Shown: positions 38,151 to 49,101, counted from the first letter of the stretch. The stretch: 64,000 nt of DNA from Bathymodiolus japonicus methanotrophic gill symbiont (GCF_019721995.1 NZ_BLYC01000003.1:62001-126000); one strand, 5' to 3'. The notes: generated from the letters alone by a model not told the origin. Made by a program: numbers and translations.

Positions 38151-39837
38151 ATGTTAATGAATGCCCCAGCCACCTTTATCCAAAGCTATATTGACGATTT
38201 AAATGATGCGCTCAATCAGCTAAAACCCGGAGCCGCTTTGACACGGATTCAAGCCGCTTGGTTGGGCACTTGTTTAACGGGCATACTGCTAATGAACTCT
38301 GTTTGCTGGGCTAAGTTTGAGCGAGCAAGCCTTGGAGATTGCAAAGTAGCCGCATTATCCTGGGTGTTTCGTAAAGCAAGTATACCCTGGGACTGGTTGC
38401 TACGGGTGAGTGTGGTCTTAATTTTAAAACGTTATGGCATTACTGAAGGTGTGTTGGCCTTTGATGAATCAGACCGAGCACGATCTAAGTCTACAAAACG
38501 TATTTATAAGGTTTACAAGCAGAAACACAAAGGCTCCGGCGGGTATGTTAATGGACAAACGATAGTATTATTGCTGCTAGTTACCTCATCCATTACAGTG
38601 CCTGTCGGTTTTTTCTTTTATATGCCGGATCCAGCCTTAAAGCAGTGGGATAAAGAAGATAAACGGTTGAAAAAGAGCGGTATAGCAAAAAAAGACCGGC
38701 CTATTAAGCCTGAACGTGACAGTGCCTACCCGACCAAAACAGAGATTGCATTAGGCTTATTAAAAGAGTTTAAAGTTGCGCATGGCCTGATTAAAATTAA
38801 AGGCGTACTGGCTGATGCGCTGTATGGTGAAAAAGCCTTTATGGACGAAGCCGCTAAAGAATCTGGAGGCTCGCAGGTGATTAGCCAATTACGTAAAAAC
38901 CAAAATATTGAATATAGAGGTAGAATAAGGTCAGTCGAGAGCTACTTTAATTCGATTAACAAAGGCATTGATCAGATAATACAGGCGCGCCATGCTACCT
39001 CACGAAATTCCGGGACTCCTGTCGCCATAATTCGCTCACCTACGCAGCGGATGGGAGATGCCCTGAACGCCCTGCGTCCGCAACGACTACGCACAAAAGC
39101 CGCTTCGTCATTACTACCTCACTGGCTGGACGGCTATTCGGAATGCAATTCTTGCTCCTCTCGCGTGCTGCTAGCACACGTCGAATCAGCGAATTGCCCT
39201 GTCGCCTATCAGGGACTAAAAATCACCACTTCGCTAAGCTACGTTTCCATGATTTTCAGCGCGTGTACGTGGCGGCAAAGAGATTAAAGTGACTGTCAGC
39301 AGTGCACGATTGAAGGTGAGTTCTCACAGTAAAAAACGCTTTGTCATTGCCTTAAAATATGACGGTGAAAACTACTATCGCTATTTAGTGGCGACAGACC
39401 TGACTTGGCGCACACAAGATATTATTCAAGCCTATACGTTGAGATGGCTGATTGAGGTTTTCTTTGAGGACTGGAAGCTTTATGAAGGATGGGGGCGTGA
39501 GGCCAAACAATTAGATGAAGAGGGATCAAGCCGTGGCCTGATTTTGAGTCTTTTGTTTGACCATTGCCTTCTCCTTCACCCAGAGCAAATAGCCCGCATT
39601 GAAAGCAAACTACCTGCGTATACCCTAGGAAGCTTACAGCGCAAGTCTCAAATGGATGTACTGCTTGAGTTCATCACGTCATTGCTAGAGTTTCCAGATC
39701 CTGGTGATAAGCTGAAAGAGTTAGGTGAATTAATAAAGGATGTGTTTCAACTGATGCCATCAGGAAAACATATGATTGGCAGAGATTTAGGGCGCTTAGG
39801 GCCAACAGCATCATTAAAGTATTGTTCTGCTGGGTGA
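38151..39837 (+). pseudogene. IS-B transposase interrupted by SE-A2
   Basis: Without the 280 bp element the gene is 1407 bp (468 residues) with no stop and all catalytic residues. SE-A2 lies between codons for DQII and RVRGGKEI, in sense orientation. Translation as DNA stands would run through most of SE-A2 in a frame without stop and end at 39285-39287. Confidence 0.92.
38982..39261 (+). mobile_element. SE-A2 element, copy 1 (280 bp)
   Basis: CAGGCGCGCC to TTTTCAGCG. Empty site GATCAGATAATACGTGTACG exists in several IS-B copies; here it is split exactly as GATCAGATAATA / CGTGTACG. NNNG = CGTG. Confidence 0.95.
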
Positions 39838-40365
39838 AGGTAAGAGTTTGATGGCAATGGGATGGAAAAACTTGAACATCGAGTTTTAGTGTTATTGAAT
39901 GTCTTTTCAATCGTCCATCGCTTGAAATACAGCATGGCAATGGTTCCAGGGTTAATAGTCATTGGCAAGGTTGTCACAAACCGGTGAAGTTTTCCGGTTT
40001 CTGGATCACGGTAATCCACCACGTTAAATTTGATGCCCTTGTTTTCGTACACACTGTATGCTTCAACCCCTGTATTGATCTCATGGCGGGAGTCAAAAGG
40101 GATAGACTCAACCAGAGTCGCAATTGAATTTTCTTTTAGCATTGAAATCATGTAATTAGCATGTCGTTTCTGCCGATCCCACCAGACAAAGTCGGTGACG
40201 GCTTTATCGTAGACATAGAGATGTTTCTGAGAGCTGTTATTTCCCTTGTTTTGCTTTTCAATATGATCTCGTAACACAGGTATTTCTTGATGTCTCTGAG
40301 TTCCGTTTGTCACCAGACAAAGAAATCTGAGCAACCCACCTCTGAGATTCAACGCGTAAATCCCC

Positions 40366-40645
40366 CGCTGAAAATCATGGAAACGGAGCTTGGCGAAGTG
40401 GTGATTTTTAGTCCCTGATAGGCGACAGGGCAATTCGCTGATTCGACGTGTGCTAGCAGCACGCGAGAGGAGCAAGAATTGCATTCCGAATAGCCGTCCA
40501 GCCAGTGAGGTAGTAATGACGAAGCGGCTTTTGTGCGTAGTCGTTGCGGACGCAGGGCGTTCAGGGCATCTCCCATCCGCTGCGTAGGTGAACGAATTAT
40601 GGCGACAGGAGTCCCTGAATTTCGTGAGGTAGCATGGCGCGCCTG
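40366..40645 (-). mobile_element. SE-A2 element, copy 2 (280 bp)
   Basis: Same length and sequence class as 38982-39261, sense to the IS-A transposase. Right flank GGGG. Inserted in a G run (five G left, four right; six in empty copies), so a small duplication or slippage cannot be excluded. Confidence 0.92.
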
Positions 40646-41333
40646 CCCCCGGCCGCATAAACTTTCCCCTTGCTGTTTTTTTCAGTATGGCAGGCATGAT
40701 CAATAAAATGTCCATCCGCTGCTTCTATGGTGTATTCGTCAAGTTCCGGGAATGCTTTAAGATAATCAATGCCTTGCGACAGCAGTGTTTCAGCGTGAAG
40801 ATGATAGCTCTGCTGTTCAAATGCCTCAAGCATACTTGTTCGTCTATGCGACTTCAGTGATTTAAAATACGTTGAGTGGGGAAGCAGCTGGCCATAAATC
40901 TGTTCATTGGTTTGGAGGAAATGGCGACCACTATCGACTACACTGATACAGCGTAATAACCCAAGGCGAATAAAGTCGATATCCTTCAACTCTGGGCATG
41001 AACGAGCCCACAAAGGATGACGCTCTGCTAACAGGGCACGTTCCATACTTTCATTGCAGTGTTGGTGAATATGTTCAGAGAGTGGTAGGTCTTTAAGCAT
41101 GGGTGATATCCGTTTATGAGGTGATTAAAACGGAAATTTTTAGAAAATTTTTTTCGGCAATTGCAAGCTTTATTTGAAATTATTTGTTGTTTCTTTACGG
41201 TGCCTACAGAGTGTCTATTTGCTGTTATAAGTGATTAAAATCAAAAAGATGGAAATATTCGAGTGGTGCTACCTTCAGGTAGGTTATAGGCTGCTTTGTT
41301 TAGGTACTTCTTCTTTCAATGGGAACACTGATG

Positions 41334-41628
41334 TCGGGGAGTCGCTATTTTTGCGAAAGCTTGTTTTGGGCATCCCAGCCCAAGCAAGCAGCAAAAACTT
41401 AACGCGACCACTTATGCCTCCGGCGGCCCCGATTCGTCCTCGTCACCTCGTCCCGACCCAACAAGGGGTCGGAACATAGGCTCCAAATGACTTGACGCCG
41501 TGTCGGATGGCCTTTCATTTTGTCTCCACCTTCGCTAACGCTCAGACTCCGACAAAATAACGGCCCTACGGCTATCGCGGACTAAAAATCATCACTTCGC
41601 TTAGGCTCCGTTTCCCTGATTTTCAGCG
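41334..41628 (+). mobile_element. SE-B element, copy 4 (295 bp)
   Basis: TCGGGGAGTCGC to TTTTCAGCG, abutting the end of IS-A. Right flank ACTG. One stem arm differs from the other copies (TTTCATTTTGTC for TTTTATTTTGTC). Confidence 0.93.
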
Positions 41629-41717
41629 ACTGTGGTAGCTCTGCTGTGAGTGCGATGGTAAGCAGGGCTTACAAAACATGCATTCCCAAACAGAGTTTAG
41701 GAACGAGGTTGGCGAAG

Positions 41718-42872
41718 TTAATGCATATCATTAAACACCTGCAAAGCCCGGGCAACAATATCATCCATATCATAATAGCGATTTTCAGCTAAACGCCCGA
41801 CTAAAGTAATATTTTCAAATTGCTCGGCAAAGGCTAGATAGCGATCCAGTTTCAGCTTGTTTTCATCGGTAAAAATAGGGTAATAAGGGATATTCTTTTT
41901 CGGGTTATCGCGCTCAAAGGCCTGAGGAAACTCTTTAACAATGGTCGTGCCAGGTACAATCTGCTGATTAATATGCTTAAACTCGGTGATGCGGGTAAAA
42001 TCATAATCATTAGGATAATTAATCGTAGTTTTATCCTGAAACTGATCTACGGGCAGATGTTCAAACTTAAACGCCAGCGAGCGATAAGGAAGCTCACCAA
42101 AATGACTGTTAAATAACTCATCAATAAGCCCGGTGTAAATCAACTGACCAGTAAATTCGCTCTGCATAAACTGCATCTTGGTGGTATCAAAGTCAAGCTT
42201 GAACACATCCTTAAAATCAGTATTTAACATGACGCTGATATTCGGATGGTTGAGCATATTTTGAAACACCCGGGCATAGCCTTGCGCAGGAATCGCCTGA
42301 TACTTATCCTGAAAATAGCGGTTATCACGGGAAATATGCACCGGCACGCGTCCAGTGACTTCGGGCGAAATATCCTCGGGATTTTTGCCCCATTGCTTCG
42401 CCGTGTAATTGACGAAGATCTTTTCATAAATAAAATCAGCAAGAAACTTTAATTCTTTATCATCAACATTACGCAGCTCCAGAATAGGCACTTTTACCCC
42501 ATAGCCAAAGTGGTCTATCAGCTTTAGCTCCAGGGAATCGGCAAGTGAGGCAGGTAATAAGCTGTGCAGGCTATTCAGGTTAAACGGCACAGGCACCTTC
42601 TGTCCATCGATAAAGGCTAAAACTTCATGCTGATAAGGTTGCCATTGAGTAAACTGGCTAAGATAATCAAACACGTCTTTATTGTCGGTATGAAATAAAT
42701 GCGGGCCGTATTGATGGATTAAAACCCCGTGATCGTCAAAGCGATCATAACAGTTGCCGCCGATATGCTGACGCTTGTCAATAACTAGAATACGTTGCTG
42801 CCGCTGAGTAGCCAGGCGTTCCGCAAGAACAGCGCCAGCAAAGCCAGCGCCAATAATAATGGTGTCGAACAT
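41718..42872 (-). CDS. glf: UDP-galactopyranose mutase
   Basis: Flavoenzyme that converts UDP-galactopyranose to UDP-galactofuranose for surface polysaccharide. FAD-binding dinucleotide motif IIIGAGFAGAVLAERLA at the N-terminus, KRQHIGGNCYDRFD, YGPHLFHTDNKDVFDYL, FNLNSLHSLLP, VNYTAKQWGKNPEDISPEVTGRVPV, then LIYTGLIDELFN, RSLAFKFE and VGRLAENRYYDMDDIVARAL, all diagnostic. Length 384 is typical for bacterial UGM. No strong ribosome-binding site is seen before ATG 42872. Glycosyltransferases expected beside it are missing, probably lost in the IS-driven breakup. Confidence 0.95.
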   Translation of the reverse strand: MFDTIIIGAGFAGAVLAERLATQRQQRILVIDKRQHIGGNCYDRFDDHGVLIHQYGPHLFHTDNKDVFDYLSQFTQWQPYQHEVLAFIDGQKVPVPFNLNSLHSLLPASLADSLELKLIDHFGYGVKVPILELRNVDDKELKFLADFIYEKIFVNYTAKQWGKNPEDISPEVTGRVPVHISRDNRYFQDKYQAIPAQGYARVFQNMLNHPNISVMLNTDFKDVFKLDFDTTKMQFMQSEFTGQLIYTGLIDELFNSHFGELPYRSLAFKFEHLPVDQFQDKTTINYPNDYDFTRITEFKHINQQIVPGTTIVKEFPQAFERDNPKKNIPYYPIFTDENKLKLDRYLAFAEQFENITLVGRLAENRYYDMDDIVARALQVFNDMH

Positions 42873-42947
42873 AGACAGGAAGGCGTAAGTAAAAAAACAG
42901 ATATTATATATCTAAGTATAGATATTATCCGATAAAAAGTTACAAGC

Positions 42948-43110
42948 CGTAGGCTGGGATGAAGCTTGCGCAACACCTATTCTAGTTTATTGGTTATGAT
43001 GTTTCATAAGAAACTGATTTGAAAAATTATAGTTCTCTATCCACAATAGGTGCTGCGCTTGCGTAATCCCAGCTTTACTTTGCTGGGTTTCGTACCTCAA
43101 CCCAGCCTAC
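42948..43110. repeat. Dispersed intergenic repeat
   Basis: Starts CGTAGGCTGGGATGAAGC and ends GGTTTCGTACCTCAACCCAGCCTACG, with internal partner segments ACACCTATTCTAG and AATAGGTGCTGCGC. Inverted ends suggest a hairpin-forming, MITE-like repeat. Nothing else in 42873-43139. Confidence 0.7.
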
Positions 43111-43189
43111 GCAAAAATTTCACCAGCCAACATTATATGTCACCACGGTGATCTTATTTGCGCCATGATTGCATTTTTTGTACTTTTGA

Positions 43190-45653
43190 CATCAGTGTTC
43201 CCATTGAAAGAAGAAGTACCTAAACAAAGCAGCCTATAACCTACCTGAAGGTAGCACCACTCGAATATTTCCATCTTTTTGATTTTAATCACTTATAACA
43301 GCAAAAGACACTCTGTAGGCACCGTAAAACACAAATATTTCAATAAAGCTTGCAATTGCCGAAAAAATTCTGCTAAAATTTCCGTTTTAATCAGCTCATA
43401 ACGGATATCACCATGCTTAAAGAACCTACCACTCCTGAACTATTCACCAACACTGGGCACTAAAAGGTATGGAACGTGCCCTGGTTACTCGTGTTCAAGT
43501 TTTTCCGTCCCCATTTGCCATCAAACTCTTACCTTCACCCAGAACAATACGTTAATGATGCTGTTGGAGCCTAAGCGCCCTAACATTCTGCCAGTCATAT
43601 TCTTTCCTGATGATCAGTTGAAACCACACGTCCTTTATTAATTCACCTAACTCTTTTTCGCTTATCACCAGGATTCTGGAAACTCCTAGCAATGACGTGG
43701 ATGAACCTCAAAGCAGTAATCATTTGAGACTTGCGCTGTAAAGCTTCCTACACGGATACTCAGGTAGTTTGCTTTCAATGCGGGCTATTTTGGGGCCCAT
43801 CGGGTGAAGGAGAAGGCAATGATCAAACAAAGACTCAGAACCCAGGCCACGGCTTTGATCCCTCTCATCTAATTGTTTTGGCCTCAACGCCGCCCATCCT
43901 TCATAAAGCTTCCAGTCCTCAAAGAAAACCTCAATCAAGGCCATCTCAACGTATAGGCTTGCATCATTATCTTGTGTGCGCCAAGTCAGGTCCTGTCCCC
44001 ACTAAATCGCGTAGTCGTTTTCACGTCATACATTTTAAGGCAATGACAAAGGCGTTTTTTACTGTGATAACTCCCTTCAATCGTCACTGCTGACAGTCAC
44101 TTTAGTCTCTTTGCCGCCACGGTCCACGTCATTATCTGATGCAATGCCTTTTGTTAATCGCATTAATGTAAGCTCTCGACTGACCTTCATTTCTACCTCT
44201 ATATTCAATATTTGGTTTTTACGTAATTGCTAATACACCTGCGAGCTCCAATTCTTTAGGCGGCTCGTCCATAAAGGATTTTTCACCATAAGCGCATCAC
44301 CAGTACGCCTTTAATTTAATCAGGCTATGCGCAACTTTTAAACTCTTTTAATAAGCCTAATCAATCTCTGTTTTGGTCGGTAGGCACTGTCACGTCAGGC
44401 TTACTATCCGACTTTTTTTGCTATACCGCTATTTCAACCGTTATCTTCTTTATCCCCTGCTTAAGGCTGGACTCCGCATATAACGAAAAACCGACAGGCC
44501 ACTGTAATGGATGAGGTACTAGCAGTAATAATACGATCGTTGTACATTAACATACCCCCGGAGCCTTTTGTGTTATCTGCTTGTAAACCTTATACATACG
44601 TTTGTCACTTAGGATCGTGCCTCGGTCTGATTCATCAAAGCCACACACACCATTCAGTAATGCCATACGTTTTAAAAATTAAGACCACACTCCCCGTAGC
44701 AACCAGTCACAGGTTATACTTTTGCTTTACGAGAACCCCCAGGATACTGCGGCTATTTGCAATCTCCAAGGCTTGCTCGCTCAAACTTAGCCCAGCAACA
44801 GAGTTCATTAGCAGTATGCCCGTTAAACAAGTGCCCAACCAAGCGGCTTTTAAATCCGTGTCAAAGCGGCTCCGGGTTTTAGCTGATTGAGCGCTCATTT
44901 AAATCGTCAATATAGCTTTGGGATAAAGGTGGCTGTGGCATTCATTAACACATGGGCTTAACCCACCGATAAAAATTACAACAACCTCAGAATGACCTTG
45001 ATTGTTACCTTCTCATATCAAAAACTTGACATCGAGTAAAGAAAATTCATTGCGCTCTGTTGAGTCCTATCCCTTTTGACTCCCCAGCAGAATCAATACA
45101 GGAGTTGAATCATACAGTGTGTACGAAACAGGGCATCAAATTTAACGTGGTGGGTTACCGGTGTCAAAACCAGGAAAACTGCACGGTTTGTGACCACCTT
45201 GCCATGACTATTAGCCCTGGAACCCATTGCCATGGCTGTCTTTCCAGCGATGGACGATTGAAAAGACTTCAATAACATAAAAGTAATTTCAAGGAAACTA
45301 AATGCTTGGTCTTCCGATACCGCCTCACTTGAAAATCAATGCGCCTGACTGCAATGAGCTATAATTTAATGGCGCGTGTTTTGAAATAGATTTCAAAAAA
45401 CACAACAGCCAGAATTGATTCTCCATCGGATAAAAATATATAGCGAGGCTCTGGAGATAGGCAGCAACAGGTCTCAAAAACGAGATCGTTTTGTGAACCC
45501 ATTATTTTTCCAGGCAAGAATATCTCGTATCAGCTCGTATACCATTCGGGCAGTTCAAAACGCAATAATAACAGGAATGTCTTTACAGTGCTTTATGAGC
45601 TCTCTTGTGGCGAGGTTAGTTTCACGGCCTCAATTGATAGGGGAACACTGATG
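43190..45653 (+). mobile_element. IS-A copy 5, with IS-B inside, heavily corrupted
   Basis: Outer ends are clean and flanked by ACTTTTGA (8 bp). Between about 43310 and 45480 the sequence follows IS-A, then IS-B (minus strand), then IS-A, but with a scattered indel or substitution every 10-20 bases. The pattern ignores codons and genes and looks like uncorrected long-read sequence. No usable reading frame. See findings. Confidence 0.85.
43487..45038 (-). mobile_element. IS-B copy inside IS-A copy 5 (corrupted)
   Basis: From CTCGTGTTCAAGTTTTTCC to AAAACTTGACATCGAG; both end repeats have lost a base each compared with clean copies. Transposase text recognisable in fragments only (for example LIEVFFEDWKLYEGW near 43930). 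Confidence 0.8.
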
Positions 45654-45975
45654 ACTTTTGAACTGTTTTTTAAACAGGACTAACAAGCGGTTCTGGTTTT
45701 CTTTACTTATTAATTGTACAAGCAGCCCGAGAAATAATAGGAAAATAAGCTCTTGATAGCCTATGACACTGGTATTGCCATTACTGCCTAGGTAGTCCTG
45801 AAAGAATTTAATGTGTAAGCCGTCACCTGACGCTAAAAGATAAAGCGTTCCGGCGATACTATACAGTGCATACATTAAATTCCAGTGCATGGATATTGCG
45901 ACGATACAGATTGCCAGGTATTGGTTGGCTACAGCCGATGAGAAAATGACTAATACAATGGTATATAAATATAAA

Positions 45976-46059
45976 CTGAAGCTTCCCAATTATTGAGTAG
46001 CTGAAATACACAATGCTGGTGTATCGAGGTTTATTTTAGGTGGTTTTGCCATGTTTATA
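45976..46059. mobile_element. M1 remnant
   Basis: CTGAAGCTTCCCAATTATTG to CCATGTTTATA, cut by IS-B at exactly the M1 position seen at 23480/23481. The two junctions are copies of the same IS-B-in-M1 insertion. Confidence 0.88.
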
Positions 46060-46492
46060 CTCGATGTTCAAGTTTTTGATATTGAGAAGGTAAAATCAGG
46101 TATTCTGAGGTTGTTGTAATTTTATCGGTGTAAGCCCATGTTAATGAATGCCCCAGCCACCTTTATCCAAAGCTATATTGACGATTTAAATGATGCGCTC
46201 AATCAGCTAAAACCCGGAGCCGCTTTGACACGGATTCAAGCCGCTTGGTTGGGCACTTGTTTAACGGGCATACTGCTAATGAACTCTGTTTGCTGGGCTA
46301 AGTTTGAGCGAGCATGCCTTGGAGATTGCAAAGTAGCCGCATTATCCTAGGTGTTTCGTAAAGCAAGTATACCCTGGGACTGGTTGCTACGGGTGAGTGT
46401 GGTCTTAATTTTAAAACGTTATGGCATTACTGAAGGTGTGTTGGCCTTTGATGAATCAGACCGAGCACGATCTAAGTCTACAAAACGTATTT
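46060..46492 (+). mobile_element. IS-B copy 5, 5' fragment
   Basis: Intact left end and the first 115 or so codons of the transposase (MLMNAPATF...ESDRARSKSTKR), with a nonsense TAG in place of TGG after KVAALS. Ends at IS66 copy 1. Confidence 0.9.
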
Positions 46493-46508
46493 GTAACTAC
46501 TCAGCGTA

Positions 46509-46799
46509 CGCTTAAAATCAGGGAAACGGAGCCTAAGCGGAGTGATGATTTTTAGTCTCTGGTAGGCGACAGGGCAATTCGCTGATCCGAAGTGCGCTAG
46601 TAGCGCACGAGGGAGGCAAGAATTGCATTCCGAATAGCCGTCCAGCCATTTGAGGTAGACTTAACTGAGCAGGGTTTTGTGCGTAGTTGAGTAGTTGAGA
46701 CGGACGCAGGGCGACCAGGGCATCTCCCATTCGCTGCGTAGGCGAATGAATGTTGGTGACAGGAGTCCCAGAATGTTGTGAGGTAGCATGGAGCGCCTG
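46509..46799 (-). mobile_element. SE-A3 element in IS66 leader, copy 1 (291 bp)
   Basis: Reads on the minus strand from CAGGCGCTCCATGC (one substitution destroys the GGCGCGCC palindrome) to TTTTAAGCG, right flank TACG. The same insertion is in IS66 copy 2, so SE-A3 entered the IS before it duplicated and now travels with it. Confidence 0.92.
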
Positions 46800-47044
46800 A
46801 ATAATTAAAAAAGTTCTTGACAGGGTTTTAGTCTGGTTTTTGTGATTTTTAGTAAACTGCCCAACAGTCGATTAATCCACGCTTTATTGCTTCTATCGCT
46901 ATAGTCATCACAAAATGTCCCCTTAAACATCTACGACCTCGAAGAACTTTTTTACTCGCCTTACAATCGCTTAAAACAAGGAAAATTCGGGATTTAAAAC
47001 CCATGAGATAATAAGCCTGTCCTTAAAGCAATACAGGTTACCCT

Positions 47045-48534
47045 TTGAAAATAGACTTCATCGATGTTGATTCCGCAATCAGTCATGCCAAACAGTTACT
47101 TGAAACTGAGCGTGATATATCGCCTGCGCTAAAATCAGCACTGGAAGTGATTCTATTATTAGTCACGGTATTACTCAATCGAGTGACACTGAACAGCAAA
47201 AATAGCAGTAAACCACCTGCAAGTGATCCCAACCGTAAAAAAGGGAATCGAAAAAAATCAGATAAGCCTTCTGGCGGACAAAAATCGCATGTCGGCACGA
47301 CACTTCAAAAAATAGATGACCCGGATGAAATCGAGATCATTACCATTGATCGCCGTACCTTGCCAAAAGGGCGATACACGGCAGATGGCTTTGAAACACG
47401 CCAGGTATTCGATATTGATATCTCAAGGGTAGTGACAGAATACCAGGCGCAACGGTTGATAAATGAAAAAGGGCAGTGTTTTATCGCTCCTTTTCCAGAT
47501 GAGGTTACTAAGGCTGCGCAATATGGTAATGGGATAAAAGCCCATGTGGTTTATCTTTCGCAATATCAGTTATTGCCCTACAACCGAATACAGGAGTATT
47601 TCGCTGATCAATTAGGTATGCCGATTAGTGAAGGCTCTATCTATAATTTCAATGAACTGGCCTATGAGAAGTTGGCTGGGTTTGAAACTATCAGTAAAGA
47701 ACACTTAGTCGAATCAGCGTGCATTCATGCGGATGAAACAGGCATTAATATTAATGGTAAGCGCCATTGGCTACATGGGGCCTCCAATGTTCAGTGGACA
47801 CACTTCTTTCCCCATGCCAAACGTGGCACAGAGGCAATGAATGACATTGGTATTTTACCCCATTTTCATGGGATTTTATGTCATGATCATTGGAAGCCCT
47901 ACTATAAATATGATTGTACTCATTCGCTTTGTAATGCACATCCGCTGAAAATCAGGGAAACGGAGCCTAAGCGAAGTGATGATTTTTAGTCCGCGATAGC
48001 CGTAGGGCCGTTATTTTGTCGGAGTCTGAGCGTTAGCGAAGGTGGAGACAAAATAAAAGGCCCTACGGCTATCGCGGACTAAAAATCTTCACTTCGCTAA
48101 AGCTCCGTTTCCAGGATTTTCAGCGATGGAAGGTACAATACAGAGAATTACTTGGCAAAGCGGAGATCGAATGCCCACCACCCGATAAGCCTAAAGAAGT
48201 AAAACGGGAGCGAATAAAACGCAGTAAAGCTAGAAACTTACTGGAAAGGCTGATTAATTATGAAGAGGATGTCTTGCGCTTCATGACAAATACCTGGGTG
48301 CCATTTACCAATAATGCCGCAGAAAATTCGATTCGGATGACCAAGGTTCAACAGAAAATATCCGGCTGCTTTCGTAGCACCAAGGGTGCAGAGATATTTT
48401 GTCGTGTCAGAGGGTATTTATCAACGTGCCGTAAACAAGGTCTAAGTGCAACTCAGGCAATGACTTGGTCTTTGAGGGAAAGTTACCTGAATTTGCTTTA
48501 TAATTTCATTGAACTACTCAGCTTCGCTGAGTAG
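47045..48534 (+). pseudogene. IS66 transposase (TnpC type), foldback insert and frameshift
   Basis: N-terminal coiled/zinc region (LNSKNSSKPPASDPNRKKG, the IS66 signature SSKPPS-like), then DDE domain: SACIHADETGININGKRHW with catalytic Asp, CHDHWKPYYKYDCTHSLCNAH with the second Asp, and after the insert PFTNNAAENSIRMTKVQQKISGCFRS with the catalytic Glu. A 183 bp foldback element (47943-48125) replaces 133 bp of the gene. A one-base deletion near 48467 changes the C-terminus (TWSLRESYLN for TLVFEGKLPE). Inactive. Confidence 0.88.
47943..48125. mobile_element. Foldback SE element (183 bp, two 3' ends)
   Basis: CGCTGAAAATC ... TTTTCAGCG: two SE-B 3' modules head to head, joined in the TTTTGTC-rich stem, forming one long hairpin. 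It replaces 133 bp that are present in IS66 copy 2 (62396-62528). Both outer junctions obey NNNG: ATGG on the right, GATG on the left read outward. Confidence 0.9.
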
Positions 48535-48542
48535 TTACGAAT

Positions 48543-49101
48543 TAATATCCAGGGTTATTTAGCGGATTACCCTGAAACGTATGACCGATATCAATTTAGT
48601 TCACCTTTATTAGGGGTGATTAAGGATCATAAAATTGACCCTGCATGTCAATACATTATTGCAATAGCGACGGTTAAACATAGACGCACTATCATCGAGT
48701 CTTTCTTAATGCAAGGTGCTGAATTTTACACATTTATCCGTCCGACTACTTTTATTTCCAGGACAGCAAATATAGGGAAGGGCTCGGTTATTGCGCCAAA
48801 TGTAAATATTGGACCTAATGTCAAACTCGGTGAGTTTAATCTTATAAATTCCCGCGCAAGTATTGCGCACGATACTACAATCGGTGCTTATAATGTTATC
48901 GCACCTAATGTATGTTTTTCGGGTTTTAGCAAAGTGGGTAATGAAAATATGTTTGGAATTAATAGCGTCACAATTCCGCATATCAGTATAGGCTCAAATA
49001 ATGAAATCGCTGCAGGAATGGTAATAGACAAAAACGTTAGTGATAAAACGACTGTTTTTTACAGGTTTAAAGAAAAGCTACTTGTTGTTAAAAATCAATA
49101 G
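48543..49101 (+). pseudogene. NeuD-like sugar O-acetyltransferase, 5' truncated
   Basis: Left-handed beta-helix acetyltransferase of the NeuD/PglD type, acetylating sugars for surface glycans. The frame enters from IS66 with IQGYLADYPETYDRY, then VIKDHKIDPACQYIIAIATVKHRRTI (end of the N-terminal Rossmann-like part) and hexapeptide repeats (ANIGKGSVIAPNVNIGPNVKLGEFNLIN, AHDTTIGAYNVIAPNV, GINSVTIPHISIGSNNEIAAGMVI). About 35-40 N-terminal residues are missing. GTG 48616 could act as internal start. Likely inactive because the acetyl-acceptor site is partly in the lost region. Confidence 0.78.

Larger units (their letters stand above)
38073..39883 (+). mobile_element. IS-B copy 4, with SE-A2 insert
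   Basis: Complete ends and matching 5 bp duplication TTTTA inside IS-A: an original insertion. Carries SE-A2 at 38982-39261. Confidence 0.95.
37703..41100 (-). pseudogene. IS-A transposase in three pieces
   Basis: Segments 41100-40646, 40365-39889 and 38072-37703 together give the 432 residue protein. The first break is SE-A2 at codons for KVYAAGG / IYALN, the second is IS-B after TKSNFK. At the SE-A2 site the surrounding G run totals nine instead of six, so this is the one junction with three possibly extra bases. Confidence 0.9.
37701..41333 (-). mobile_element. IS-A copy 4, nested with IS-B and SE-A2
   Basis: Ends at 37701 (CATCAGTGTTCCCC) and 41333 (GGGAACACTGATG). Contains IS-B copy 4 (38073-39883, duplication TTTTA) and SE-A2 (40366-40645). 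SE-B starts at the next base, 41334. An 8 bp duplication is no longer recognisable. Confidence 0.92.
43140..45975 (-). pseudogene. Unknown multi-pass membrane protein, split by IS-A
   Basis: Residual text MGSFSLYLYTIVLVIFSSAVANQ, YLAICIVAISMHWNLMYALYSIAGTLYLL and LIFLLFLGLLVQLISKENQNRLLVLFKKQFKS at 45654-45975, continuing after IS-A as TKNAIMAQIRSPW and a stop (43140-43189). IS-A and its duplicate ACTTTTGA split the last 12 codons. The 5' end is cut by an M1 remnant at 45976. At least three membrane helices. Family not recognised; it may be a polysaccharide polymerase or glycosyltransferase-like protein given glf nearby, which is inference. Confidence 0.55.
46493..48538 (+). mobile_element. 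IS66-family element, copy 1
   Basis: Ends GTAACTACTCAGC and GCTGAGTAGTTAC. One gene only (tnpC-like), no tnpA/tnpB, as in the ISBst12 group. Lacks a matching duplication: the left flank is IS-B, the right flank is a NeuD-like gene, so the copy marks a rearrangement. Carries SE-A3 in its leader and a foldback SE in the gene. Confidence 0.88.
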
